The notes under the pieces were generated by a model. It made no database searches. It saw nothing but the letters and a program-made list of their open reading frames with translations, and had not been told where the DNA came from. A program made the position numbers and the translations under genes. Source: Gemmatimonadota bacterium (GTDB taxonomy: Bacteria; Gemmatimonadota; Gemmatimonadetes; Gemmatimonadales; Gemmatimonadaceae). Taken from it: a stretch of 64,000 nucleotides of DNA. Position 1 is the first letter of the stretch. The number at the start of each line of letters is the position of its first letter. The stretch is from the NCBI GenBank assembly GCA_016871855.1, contig VHBQ01000002.1, positions 1-64,000 on the forward strand. The letters are read 5' to 3'. Shown here piece by piece: positions 1 to 8,263 of this stretch.

Positions 1-859
1 CGATCAGGGGGATCCCGTGATACCGGTGGACGAGCCCACGTAACTTACCGATCGGCTGGGTGGTCTGCAGTAGTGTTTGCGACGCAAATGTGCCGAGGGC
101 CAGGATCACCCGGGGGCGGAGCAGCTCCAGCTGGCGCAGGAGGTACGGGCTGCAGGCGGCGATTTCGTCGGGCGCCGGGTTCCGGTTGCCGGGTGGCCGG
201 TGCTTGAGGACGTTGCAGATGAACACGTCTTCCCGCTTGAACTGAATGGCCTCGAGGATCTTGGTCAGCAGCTCGCCAGCGCGCCCCACGAACGGGCGCC
301 CCAGCTCGTCCTCGGTCTGCCCCGGCGCCTCGCCAACGCAAACGAAGCCGGCCGAGGGGTTCCCCTCCCCCGGCACGTGGTTCTTGGCCGTGCGGAAGAG
401 CGAGCAGCCTTGGCACGACGCCACGTGGCGGGCGACCTCGTCGAGCGAGGCCAACGAAGCATGCGGGCCCGGTAGCAGATCGCCCATCGCGGTGCCGACG
501 ACAAGCCCGGCGCCCGGAATCGCCGGTGTCGGTGCCTCAGGGACCGCGGCGGGCTCGGCCGACTTCGCAGAACCCTCGCGCGCCTTGGGCTTGGCCGGGG
601 TAGACGCGCGCGCGCCGGTCGGCGCCTCGGCGCCGATCGACGAGAGCGTGTCACGCCAGTTGCCAGTGGGCGGCGCGCCAGCGTCGCGCGCGGCGGGAGC
701 GGAAGGCGATGCGTCTCGTCCGCGCGAAGCCGCCGGCGCCGTGCGGTCGCCGAGCAGGCGCATCACCTCGTCCACGGGGAGCGCGTCGAGGATCAACTCC
801 GATTCACCCATTTCGCGGCGCTGTTCGAGGTAGCGCCGCAGGCGCTCCCTAGCGTCCAT
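1..859 (-). CDS. Uracil-DNA glycosylase, family 4/5-like (partial, C-terminus beyond window)
   Basis: This protein removes uracil from DNA as the first step of base-excision repair. The reading frame runs from ATG at 857-859 to the window edge without a stop, giving at least 285 residues. The first ~135 residues are an Ala/Pro/Ser-rich region of low complexity. The catalytic domain then starts with a CQGC pair, which fits the first two Fe-S ligands of thermostable family 4 enzymes. It continues with GEAPG (motif 1), a PFVGRAGELL segment and the NVLKHRPPGNR stretch typical of the family. The start overlaps the coaBC stop by 11 nt, so the two genes are probably co-transcribed. Family 4 versus 5 cannot be settled without the missing C-terminal motif. 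Confidence 0.85.
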   Translation of the reverse strand, partial: MDARERLRRYLEQRREMGESELILDALPVDEVMRLLGDRTAPAASRGRDASPSAPAARDAGAPPTGNWRDTLSSIGAEAPTGARASTPAKPKAREGSAKSAEPAAVPEAPTPAIPGAGLVVGTAMGDLLPGPHASLASLDEVARHVASCQGCSLFRTAKNHVPGEGNPSAGFVCVGEAPGQTEDELGRPFVGRAGELLTKILEAIQFKREDVFICNVLKHRPPGNRNPAPDEIAACSPYLLRQLELLRPRVILALGTFASQTLLQTTQPIGKLRGLVHRYHGIPLI

Positions 860-2057
860 CGAGCATCCCCGCGAGGCGGTCGAGGATCGCGTCGGCGACC
901 GCCGTCTTCGACTGCAGGGGGAGTTCCTCGCGCGCGCCATCGCGTCCCAGGATCGTCACGCGGTTGGTGTCGGCTGAGAAGCCAGCGTCGGCCTCCACGC
1001 GATTGGCGACGATGAGGTCGCACTCCTTGGCGGCGAGCTTCGCGCGCGCGCCGGCCTCGAGGTCCTGCGTCTCCAGCGCAAAACCGATCACCACGCAGTT
1101 GGCGGGGCGCGCGTCGCGCGTGGACTTGAGGATGTCGGTCGTGAACTCCATCGCCACCGCGGGAGCCGCAGCGCCCTTCTTGATCTTCTGCCCCGCCACG
1201 TCGCGCGGCCGGAAATCAGCCGGGGCGGCGGCCATGATCAGCGCCTCAGCGTCCCCGAGCGTCTCGCGCACGGCTGCCGCCATCTGCTCGGTGGTCTCGA
1301 CGGCGACGACGCGCGGTCCGGCAGGGAGCGCCACGTCCAGCGGTCCGGCCACGAGCGTCACCTGCGCCCCGCGGCGCCATGCGGCAGAGGCCAGCGCGAC
1401 GCCCATCTTGCCGGTCGAGTGATTGGTGAGATAGCGCACGGGATCGAGCGGCTCGCGCGTCGGCCCGGCGGTGACCACGATCTTCCGTCCCGTCAGCGAT
1501 GACGCGGGCTCGAGCAGACGCGCGATGTGTTCGCGAATGGCGGCGGGCTCGGGCATGCGTCCCGGGCCGCTCCCCTCTTCGCGACTCGCCAGCAGCCCGG
1601 TATCGGGCTCGAGCACGTAGTAGCCGAACTCGCGCAGGCGCGCGACGTTCGCGGTCGTTTGCGGATGCGCCCACATCCGGTCGTTCATTGCCGGGACGAT
1701 CAGCACCGGCGCCGGCCCAGCGGCGAGCAGCGACGCCGCGAGCAAGTCGTCAGCTCGGCCCGCGGCAGCGCGGGCGATGAAATCGGCGGTCGCCGGCGCG
1801 ACGACAATGACGTGCGCCTCGCGCGGGAGGCGGATGTGATCGAGGGCGTGCCCGGCAGCGACGAGCTGGTCATGCACGGGACGGCCAGTGAGCGCCTCGA
1901 ACGTGATCGCGCCCACGAACTCGCGAGCCGAGCGCGTGAGCACGACGTCCACTTCGGCGCCGGCCAGCGTGAGGTCCCTGGCCAGTGCCGCGGTCTTGTA
2001 GGCCGCGATGCCCCCGGTGACTCCCAGGAGGACGCGCCGCCCGTCGAAGGGGCGCAT
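849..2057 (-). CDS. coaBC: Bifunctional phosphopantothenoylcysteine decarboxylase / phosphopantothenate-cysteine ligase
   Basis: CoaBC makes 4'-phosphopantetheine for coenzyme A by ligating cysteine to phosphopantothenate (CoaB) and decarboxylating the product (CoaC, FMN-dependent). The 402 residues have the usual order. The CoaC domain (about 1-185) shows GGIAAYK, His74 and PAMN with Asn125. The CoaB domain (about 190-400) shows [21 protein letters not shown] and the KIKK lysines. One oddity: the catalytic Cys158 of the E. coli enzyme aligns with Ser158 (LLAS) and the CoaC half contains no cysteine. The flap after it keeps GPGRM. It lies between rpoZ and the glycosylase gene in a minus-strand cluster. 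Confidence 0.95.
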   Translation of the reverse strand: MRPFDGRRVLLGVTGGIAAYKTAALARDLTLAGAEVDVVLTRSAREFVGAITFEALTGRPVHDQLVAAGHALDHIRLPREAHVIVVAPATADFIARAAAGRADDLLAASLLAAGPAPVLIVPAMNDRMWAHPQTTANVARLREFGYYVLEPDTGLLASREEGSGPGRMPEPAAIREHIARLLEPASSLTGRKIVVTAGPTREPLDPVRYLTNHSTGKMGVALASAAWRRGAQVTLVAGPLDVALPAGPRVVAVETTEQMAAAVRETLGDAEALIMAAAPADFRPRDVAGQKIKKGAAAPAVAMEFTTDILKSTRDARPANCVVIGFALETQDLEAGARAKLAAKECDLIVANRVEADAGFSADTNRVTILGRDGAREELPLQSKTAVADAILDRLAGMLDGR

Positions 2058-2075
2058 CAGCCGCTCCCGGCGCCC

Positions 2076-2288
2076 TTACTCGGCGGCGCGACGGCGCGGC
2101 ACCACGCGGTACTCGATGCGCCCTTCGCTGAGCTCCTCGAGCGCGCGCGTGGTCAGCTTCTTCTCGCCGGCCTTGCTGCCGATGCGCGGGAACTCGTTGA
2201 GCACGCGCGAGTACTTGGCGGCCACGAGCACCGAGAGGTACTTGTTCGTCGCGTGGGTGGTGACTTCCGAGGGGGTGAAGACTCGCAT
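2076..2288 (-). CDS. rpoZ: DNA-directed RNA polymerase omega subunit
   Basis: The 70-residue omega subunit helps assemble the RNA polymerase beta' subunit. It begins MRVFTPSEV and carries the conserved NKYLSVLVAAKYSRVLNEF helix followed by KKLTTRALEELSEG, the family signature, and ends in a basic tail. It lies 18 nt upstream of coaBC and 14 nt downstream of gmk, the common gmk-rpoZ-coaBC order. Length is normal for the short bacterial form. Confidence 0.93.
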   Translation of the reverse strand: MRVFTPSEVTTHATNKYLSVLVAAKYSRVLNEFPRIGSKAGEKKLTTRALEELSEGRIEYRVVPRRRAAE

Positions 2289-2302
2289 GTTCGCCTTCCG
2301 GG

Positions 2303-2941
2303 TTAGACGTAATTCGTGATTTCGCTCTCGAGCCGGGTGATGAGCCCGGCCACCTGCTCGTCCAGCAACGGCGCGCGTTCGCGCCGCGTCATTTCGGCAT
2401 CCACGATGGCCGACACGCGCGCCACGGCGCGGTCGAGGTCGTCGTTCTCCACCACGTAGTGGTACCGGCCGATCTCGTGCAACTCCCCCAGCGCGTTCCG
2501 TAGGCGCGTCAGGAGCACCGCGCGGGCCTCCGTGCCCCGCCGCGTCAGCCGTTCCACCAGCACGTCGATGGAGGGCGGAATGATGAAGATGAGCACCGAC
2601 TGCGGGAAGACCCGCGCGAACTGCGCCGCCCCCTGCACGTCGATGTCCATGATCACGTGCTTGCCGCCGGCGAGCACGCGCTCCACCTCGGTGCGCAGCG
2701 TGCCGTAGGCGTGGTCGTGCACCATCGCGTGCTCGGCGAAGTCACCGGCCGCGCGCCGGGCCTCGAACTGCGCCGGGGTCAGGAAGTGGTAGTCCGCGCC
2801 GTCCACCTCGCCGGGGCGCGGCGGGCGCGTGGTGCACGACACCGAATAGCCGATGTCCGTGCGTTCAGCCATCAGCCGTCGGTAGATCGTCGTCTTGCCG
2901 GCGCCGGACGGGGCCGAGAGCACGATGGGGAACGTGATCAT
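2303..2941 (-). CDS. gmk: Guanylate kinase
   Basis: Guanylate kinase phosphorylates GMP to GDP with ATP. The 212-residue protein has the P-loop APSGAGKTT near residue 10. The GMP-binding region follows (SCTTRPPRPGEVDGADYHFL), then DIDVQGAAQ and the lid RLTRRGTE. Length matches the family. Its ATG overlaps the yicC stop by 4 nt (ATGA), so the two are likely translationally coupled. Confidence 0.96.
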   Translation of the reverse strand: MITFPIVLSAPSGAGKTTIYRRLMAERTDIGYSVSCTTRPPRPGEVDGADYHFLTPAQFEARRAAGDFAEHAMVHDHAYGTLRTEVERVLAGGKHVIMDIDVQGAAQFARVFPQSVLIFIIPPSIDVLVERLTRRGTEARAVLLTRLRNALGELHEIGRYHYVVENDDLDRAVARVSAIVDAEMTRRERAPLLDEQVAGLITRLESEITNYV

Positions 2942-3816
2942 TCGATGTTCTCCACCTGCTCACGGATGCGTTCCAGTTCTTCCTTGATGGCGATCACGTC
3001 GCGCTGGATCTCCGCGTCGTTCGCCTTGCTGCCGGTGGTGTTGGCCTCGCGGAGCATCTCCTGCAACAGGAAGCCCAGTCGCTTGCCCACGCCATCCCCC
3101 GCTCCCGCACGCAGCGTCTGCGAGAAGGCGGCGATATGCGTGCGGAAGCGGTCAATCTCCTCCCCGACGTCGAGGCGGTCGGCAAGGATGGCGATCTCCT
3201 GCGCCATGCGCTGCTCGTCGAGCACCAGGCCGTTGGCCAGCTTCGCGACGTTCTCCAGCAGGCGGTCCCGCTGGGCGATCACGCGCTCGGGGGCGCGCGC
3301 CGCAATGCGCTCGACGGCCGACTCCACGATGCCGAGACGCTCCAGGATCACGGCGGCCAGCACCGCCCCCTCACGCTCGCGCATCTCGGCGAGGGCCGTG
3401 GCCGCTCGATCCACGATGCCGACCACCGACTCTGCCGCATCGTCAGGCAGGTCGTCGGTCGCCCCTGCGCGCACCACGTCGGGGAGGCGCAACACTGTGG
3501 CGACCTCCACCTCGCCGCGCAGGTCATTCGCGTCGCGCAGCGTCTTCAACTGGCTGGCATACTCGGCGAAGCGCGCCTCGTCGATGACCGCCGCCGGCGC
3601 CTGATCGCGCTCCAGCCGCGCGGTGAGGGTCACGTGCCCCCGCGCGATACGCTTCCGCAGGGCCTCGCGCACCTCGCCCTCCCATCGGCTGAGCGCCGCG
3701 GGGAGCTTCAGGCTGGGGCTGAAGAAGCGGTGGTTGACGGCGCGCACCTCGACCGAGACGTGGGTCATACCCACCATCCCGTCCGCCGCGCCGAACCCGG
3801 TCATGGAACGAATCAT
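2938..3816 (-). CDS. YicC family protein (putative endoribonuclease)
   Basis: This 292-residue protein matches the YicC/YloC family, whose E. coli member acts as an endoribonuclease. It begins with the invariant MIRSMTGFG. The middle has the EVRAVNHRFF element. The C-terminal domain ends with the conserved GFLLQEMLREANT and a KANDAEIQRDVIAIKEELERIREQ helix. It is the first gene of the yicC-gmk-rpoZ-coaBC-udg run, with a 58-nt gap from the upstream outer-membrane gene on the same strand. Confidence 0.93.
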   Translation of the reverse strand: MIRSMTGFGAADGMVGMTHVSVEVRAVNHRFFSPSLKLPAALSRWEGEVREALRKRIARGHVTLTARLERDQAPAAVIDEARFAEYASQLKTLRDANDLRGEVEVATVLRLPDVVRAGATDDLPDDAAESVVGIVDRAATALAEMREREGAVLAAVILERLGIVESAVERIAARAPERVIAQRDRLLENVAKLANGLVLDEQRMAQEIAILADRLDVGEEIDRFRTHIAAFSQTLRAGAGDGVGKRLGFLLQEMLREANTTGSKANDAEIQRDVIAIKEELERIREQVENIE

Positions 3817-3874
3817 ATAGAACCGAGTAAGTTATTGTAAATCAGGAGCTTTGGCAAGGTCCGCGGATCCCTTG

Positions 3875-5764
3875 CTAGTTCCAGAACTCCCAGCGCAAGC
3901 CGTAGTACTGCAGGCGGCGCGGCATCAGGTATCCCGGGGCGGTCTCGTAGGCCTTGCCCACCGTGTTCTCAGCGTGGAAGAAGACCGTGCCGCTCTCGAT
4001 ACGGAACTCGAGACGCGCGCCAATAATGTCGATCGTCCCTGCCGTCTCTCCGACCTGCCCGCCGGGCGTGGGGAAGAACATCGGTGTACGATGCGTGTAG
4101 GTGCCCATCGCCAGCACGTGGAAGTTGTTGCGGGGAAAGCGGCTCAACCAAGAGCTGTTCAGCACCAGCGCGCTGTGCACCTCCATCTGCGGGCGGTAGG
4201 CCCCGGAGCCATCCCAGCGCATGGCGCTGACATCCACGCCAATGTCCTTGTACAGCGGTCCGCGAAGCGCGACGATCAGGCCCTTCGCCTCGCCGCTCCC
4301 AACGCGAGTGAGTGTGCTGTCGAGTGTCGTGAGTGGGGCGAGCGTCGTGTTGCCGCGCGTCAGCATGCCGCCGGTAAGGGTGACCCCGAACCAGGTGCTG
4401 GAGACCTCCAGCCGCGACGCCGTGAAGGATGGACCCGAGGCCGCATCGTCGGGCTTGTAGCTCCCGTACGCCCCCGCGACCTGCAGCCACCGCCAGGGCG
4501 CCACGCGAGCCGAGAGGTCCATTCGACGCGTCGAGTCCGCGCCCTTCGTCTCGGCAAACGCCGCGAGCGAGACCCAACGCCAGTCGTACGCGAGGCGCAG
4601 CGCCGGTGAGAACATCGTGCGTCCGTTGAACGCGCGGAGGCGTCCGGTGACGCTGCCGGTCACACCCCAGCGCGAGGCCCCCGCCGAGAGCACGTACTGC
4701 AATCGTGAAGAGGCGGAGTCCACGGTGTCCTTCGGCGCCGCCCCCGGGATCGTCTGCGTCGTCGTCTCCGAGACCTTGCTGTTCTCGGCGATCGACTGCG
4801 AGGCGGCGAGCAGTTGCACCCACGGCCGCGCCGCGAGATCGGGATCGCCCCACGCGACCCGCGCGTATGCCGAGGTCAGCGCGCCCTTGAAGGCCGGCGA
4901 CCCATTGGCATTCGTGCGGCCCGCATCGAGGGGCCAACGAATGGTTGCCGCGCGGTCCACGCCGGCACGGTTCCACACGCCGTCCACGCTGAGCCGCCGC
5001 CACGCCCACCCCAGTCGCCCGAAGACCTGAAGCGATGTGCCGTCTCCGCCTGAGCGGGGTGATGTGGTGTTGGACTGCTGGGCGGCCAGCTGCACCACGC
5101 CGCCGCTGCGCAGGCGCTTGCCGAAGTAGCCCCGGTAGAGATTGGTGTTCTCGCTCCCGGTGGTGATGTCCGTGCGGGTGTACGGCGTCACGCGTTCCAC
5201 GCGCCACGTGCGCAGGTGCACGCGCAGTTCGCCGGGCGCGCGCTCGACGCTCGCGTCTTCCATCTGCCACATCGGGACGGTGGCAAGATCAAGCGCCGCG
5301 CCGTTGCGCGGGTCGATGGCGTCGAGTTCGACGCCGTCGACGAAGACGCGCACCCGCCCCGCGTCGCCATTCCAGGCGATGTACTGCGCGGCGGGAATCC
5401 AGTTCGCGCGAATGGACGTCGCGCCGGGGATGCGCGCGAGCAGGTCGGCCAGCGTGACCGCGCCCGCGGCGCGCAACGCCTCACCGCTCCAATGCCAGCG
5501 CCCGCCCCGCTCAATGGGAAGCTCGGCGCGCGCGAGCGGCGCCTTGATGGAATCGGCTGCCGCGCGCTGGGCGGCGGTAAGCGAATCGACAGCGGAGCGC
5601 GTGGAGTCTCGCGCCGCGGCGTCCGGCGCAGGCTTCGTGCTGTCGGACTTCGCCGCGGGCGACGTGGTATCTGGTTTCGCGGCCGGTGGCGCGGGAACTG
5701 GCTGCTGCGCAAGAGCGAGACTGCCACACAACAGCATGAGGGCCGCCAGCAGGCGGCCCTTCAG
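3875..5764 (-). CDS. TonB-plug-like outer-membrane beta-barrel protein
   Basis: This is probably an outer-membrane protein. After a signal peptide and a Pro/Ala/Asp/Ser/Thr-rich linker (~80 residues) comes a TonB-plug-like segment (LADLLARIPGATSIRAN ... VRVFVDGVELDAI). The rest is long alternating beta strands ending in ...LRWEFWN, close to the aromatic C-terminus of beta-barrels. No TonB box was recognised. The start is uncertain. The in-frame ATG at 5735-5737 would give a signal peptide without positive charge. A CTG start at 5764 gives KGRLLAALMLLCGSLALAQ, an ideal signal with an ALA-Q cleavage site. No in-frame ATG, GTG or TTG lies between that CTG and the pepA stop. A single-base change creating ATG-CTG-AAG is another possibility. 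Substrate is unknown. Confidence 0.75.
   Translation of the reverse strand: MKGRLLAALMLLCGSLALAQQPVPAPPAAKPDTTSPAAKSDSTKPAPDAAARDSTRSAVDSLTAAQRAAADSIKAPLARAELPIERGGRWHWSGEALRAAGAVTLADLLARIPGATSIRANWIPAAQYIAWNGDAGRVRVFVDGVELDAIDPRNGAALDLATVPMWQMEDASVERAPGELRVHLRTWRVERVTPYTRTDITTGSENTNLYRGYFGKRLRSGGVVQLAAQQSNTTSPRSGGDGTSLQVFGRLGWAWRRLSVDGVWNRAGVDRAATIRWPLDAGRTNANGSPAFKGALTSAYARVAWGDPDLAARPWVQLLAASQSIAENSKVSETTTQTIPGAAPKDTVDSASSRLQYVLSAGASRWGVTGSVTGRLRAFNGRTMFSPALRLAYDWRWVSLAAFAETKGADSTRRMDLSARVAPWRWLQVAGAYGSYKPDDAASGPSFTASRLEVSSTWFGVTLTGGMLTRGNTTLAPLTTLDSTLTRVGSGEAKGLIVALRGPLYKDIGVDVSAMRWDGSGAYRPQMEVHSALVLNSSWLSRFPRNNFHVLAMGTYTHRTPMFFPTPGGQVGETAGTIDIIGARLEFRIESGTVFFHAENTVGKAYETAPGYLMPRRLQYYGLRWEFWN
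5739..5760 (-). other. GC-rich hairpin at the start of the outer-membrane plug gene
   Basis: A perfect 9-bp stem (AGGGCCGCC with its complement) encloses a 4-nt loop. It sits 34 nt after the pepA stop, just upstream of the in-frame ATG of the next gene, and it also encodes the signal-peptide core. No T-run follows on the minus strand, so it is not a canonical intrinsic terminator. It could modulate read-through or initiation, but that is inference. Confidence 0.35.
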
Positions 5765-5793
5765 GCATTGGCCGACGAGGCGCGCGCTGCGCG

Positions 5794-7275
5794 TCAGCGG
5801 GCCCTGCCCCGCACGAACTCGACGAACGTGCGCACCGGAACGCCGGTCGGCCCCTTCGGAATCACCGTGAGATCCGACTCCGAATACGCGGTGCCGGCGA
5901 TGTCGAGATGGACCCACGGGGTGCCGGCCGGGACGAACTCGCGCAGGAAGAGCGCGGCGGTGATCGTCCCCGCCCCCTTGCCGCCGATGTTCTTGATGTC
6001 GGCGATGTCGCCCTTGATCATCTCGCGATAGTCGTCCCACATCGGGAGCGGCCAGCCCGGCTCGCCGCCGCGCTTGGCCGCGGCGAGCACCTCGGTCTGC
6101 AGCGCCTCGTTGTTCGTCATCACGCCCGTCGCGCTGCTGCCCAGGGCAACGACGCAGGCGCCGGTCAGCGTGGCGGCATCGATGATCGCCGCCGGCTTGA
6201 AGCGCGCGCTGTACGACAGCACATCGGCGAGCACCAGGCGCCCCTCGGCGTCGGTGTTCAGGATCTCGATGGTCTTGCCGTTCGAGGCAGTGACGACGTC
6301 CCCGGGGTTCATCGCCGTTCCGCTCGGCATGTTGGTGGTGCTGCCCACCAGTCCGACGACGTTGATGCGCAGCTTCAGCCGCGCGATGGCCTCCATGGCG
6401 CCGAGTACGCCGGCCGCGCCGGACATATCGTACTTCATCATCTCCATGCCCTGTGCCGGCTTGATGGAGATGCCGCCCGAATCGAAGCAGAGGCCCTTGC
6501 CGACCAGCGCGATCGGAGCGTCGCCGCGGCGTCCGCCGCGATACTCCAGCACGATGAGCTTGGGATCCTGCGGTGTGCCGGCGGCGACGGCGAGGAACGA
6601 CTCCATCTTCATCCGCTTGAGGTCGCGGCGGCCGAAGACCTGCACGCGCAGACGGTGCCGCTTGGCGATGTCACGCGCGGTGCGGGCCATATGCTCTGGC
6701 GTGCAGACATTGCCGGGGAGCTGCTGGAGGCGCCGCGCGAGGCGCTGCCCCTCCCCAAGCGCGACGCCGGCGGCGAGCGCGCCGCGCGATCCGCGCGGGT
6801 CGCTGCTCACGACAAACGCCTCGACGAGTGGCTTAGGCCGGTCCTTTGCCGGCGGCTGGGTCTTGTAGTCCGTGAAGTCCCAGGATCCGCGCGAGAGGCC
6901 GAAGGCGGCGGCTTCCACCTGATCGCCAGCGAGCTTCTCACTCCAGAACGCCATGCGCCGTACACCGAGGGCGTTGCCCTTGCGACCGGCGAGCGTGGCC
7001 GCGCGCGTGATCGTCGCGTACGCGTCGTTGCCGTCGCCGAGCCCGAGGAGGAGCACGCGGGCCGGGCCACGGCCGTGACCGACGAGCAACAGCGACTCGT
7101 CGCGGCTTCCCTTGAAGTCACCGTTGCGGACCGCCTTCGAAAGCACACCGCTGTACGCGGCGTCGAGGGCGGCGAGCGCCCGGGGGAACGCGCCCCCCGC
7201 GGGAAGGGCCACCGCCAAGAGCGGCGTGGCGATGCGGCCGGGGTCGCCGCCGCGCACGCTAAGCGTCAGTGCCAT
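5794..7275 (-). CDS. pepA: Leucyl aminopeptidase (M17 family)
   Basis: This is a cytosolic di-metal aminopeptidase of 493 residues from ATG at 7275; an upstream in-frame start at 7371 adds an arginine-rich tail unlike the family. The N-terminal macro-like domain is divergent. The C-terminal catalytic domain carries KGLCFDSGGISIKP, the YDMSGAAGVLGAMEA metal/substrate region and the M17 signature NTDAEGRLVLADVL. The last residues (EFVRGRAR) end just before the outer-membrane plug gene on the same strand. Confidence 0.93.
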   Translation of the reverse strand: MALTLSVRGGDPGRIATPLLAVALPAGGAFPRALAALDAAYSGVLSKAVRNGDFKGSRDESLLLVGHGRGPARVLLLGLGDGNDAYATITRAATLAGRKGNALGVRRMAFWSEKLAGDQVEAAAFGLSRGSWDFTDYKTQPPAKDRPKPLVEAFVVSSDPRGSRGALAAGVALGEGQRLARRLQQLPGNVCTPEHMARTARDIAKRHRLRVQVFGRRDLKRMKMESFLAVAAGTPQDPKLIVLEYRGGRRGDAPIALVGKGLCFDSGGISIKPAQGMEMMKYDMSGAAGVLGAMEAIARLKLRINVVGLVGSTTNMPSGTAMNPGDVVTASNGKTIEILNTDAEGRLVLADVLSYSARFKPAAIIDAATLTGACVVALGSSATGVMTNNEALQTEVLAAAKRGGEPGWPLPMWDDYREMIKGDIADIKNIGGKGAGTITAALFLREFVPAGTPWVHLDIAGTAYSESDLTVIPKGPTGVPVRTFVEFVRGRAR

Positions 7276-7421
7276 GCTATGTCTCCGTCTGCGTCGCTGC
7301 AGTTCGTCAAGCGTTTCCGGAAAGTAGAAGCTGCCCCGACGACCAGCAAGCAAGCATACACCGGAAACCACGATTTGGCGGAGTCGGCGGTGCAGCGCGC
7401 GACGCGTGCCTCAGCGCCAGC

Positions 7422-7778
7422 CTAATTGGTCAGCCAGCCGTTCGCGTTGAACCAGTCGCTGCAACGCTCGAACTCCCGGGCGACATCGCTGGCGCGCACG
7501 GCGGCGGTGGCCAGATCCCCGTGGCGAGAGAGGCGCTCGCCGTCGGCGCAGAGCGCCTCCAGGTGCTGCGCGCCGAGTTGCCCGCTCGCCGAGCGCATGG
7601 CGTGGAGGACCTGTGCGGTGGCCGTCGCATCGCTCGCCTCGATCCCTGCCGTAAGGGCCGCGAATCGCTCCTTGCCGGACGCCACGAACATCTGCACCAC
7701 CTCGCGCATGGCCCCATCGCCGAGCACCTCGAGCAGCGCGTCGAAGTCAGCGGATTGGATTGGTGGCGACTGCGTCAT
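7422..7778 (-). CDS. Histidine phosphotransfer (HPt) domain protein
   Basis: This small all-helical protein of 118 residues carries an HPt-type motif (LHAMRSASGQLGAQHLEALC), with a histidine followed by R-S-A-S-G. It would relay phosphate between a hybrid kinase and a response regulator. No kinase or regulator gene lies in this window, so the partner is unknown. The start at 7778 (MTQSPPIQ) is preferred. An in-frame ATG at 7817 would extend it by 13 residues into the spacer to the divergent DUF983 gene. Confidence 0.75.
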   Translation of the reverse strand: MTQSPPIQSADFDALLEVLGDGAMREVVQMFVASGKERFAALTAGIEASDATATAQVLHAMRSASGQLGAQHLEALCADGERLSRHGDLATAAVRASDVAREFERCSDWFNANGWLTN

Positions 7779-7837
7779 CGGAACGTCTCGAAAGGGTACG
7801 GGCGCGCTGGGCGCCACGACGGCGACCGCGTAACCTT

Positions 7838-8260
7838 ATGCACTCACCCATGACTGACGCCAGTCCGACATCAGGCATTACGCGCCTCTTGCGCGCGTTT
7901 CATCTGCGCTGCCCCGCCTGCGGAGCACGCGGCATTCTCGCCCATTGGCTCCAGCTGGCCCCGCGCTGCCCGTCGTGCGGCCTGCGCCCCGACCGCGGAG
8001 AACCGGACCATTTCCTCGGCGCCTATGTCATCAGTCTAGGCGCCGCGGAAACGGTCGCTGTGCTGCTCTGGCTCGTCCTGCTGGCCCTCAGCTGGCCGGA
8101 TCCGTCGTGGACGTTCATGCAGTGGAGCGCGGCGGCGCTGGTGGTGCTCACGCCGGTCGCGCTCTACCCATTCACGCGACTGCTCTTCCTAGCGATCGAC
8201 TTGACTGCCCAGCCGCGGCGTCCCGGAGACTTCGGGGACGACGAGGACGTGTACCGCTAG
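7838..8260 (+). CDS. DUF983 family membrane protein
   Basis: This is a 140-residue protein with two zinc-ribbon-like cysteine pairs (CPACG and CPSCG, about residues 27-50). The signature GEPDHFLGAYVISL follows, then two hydrophobic spans (VAVLLWLVLLALSW and AALVVLTPVALYPF) that should cross the inner membrane. The function of the family is not established. A second in-frame ATG lies 12 nt downstream. The gene ends 3 nt before the convergent guaA stop, with no terminator between. Confidence 0.85.
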   Translation: MHSPMTDASPTSGITRLLRAFHLRCPACGARGILAHWLQLAPRCPSCGLRPDRGEPDHFLGAYVISLGAAETVAVLLWLVLLALSWPDPSWTFMQWSAAALVVLTPVALYPFTRLLFLAIDLTAQPRRPGDFGDDEDVYR

Positions 8261-8263
8261 CAC

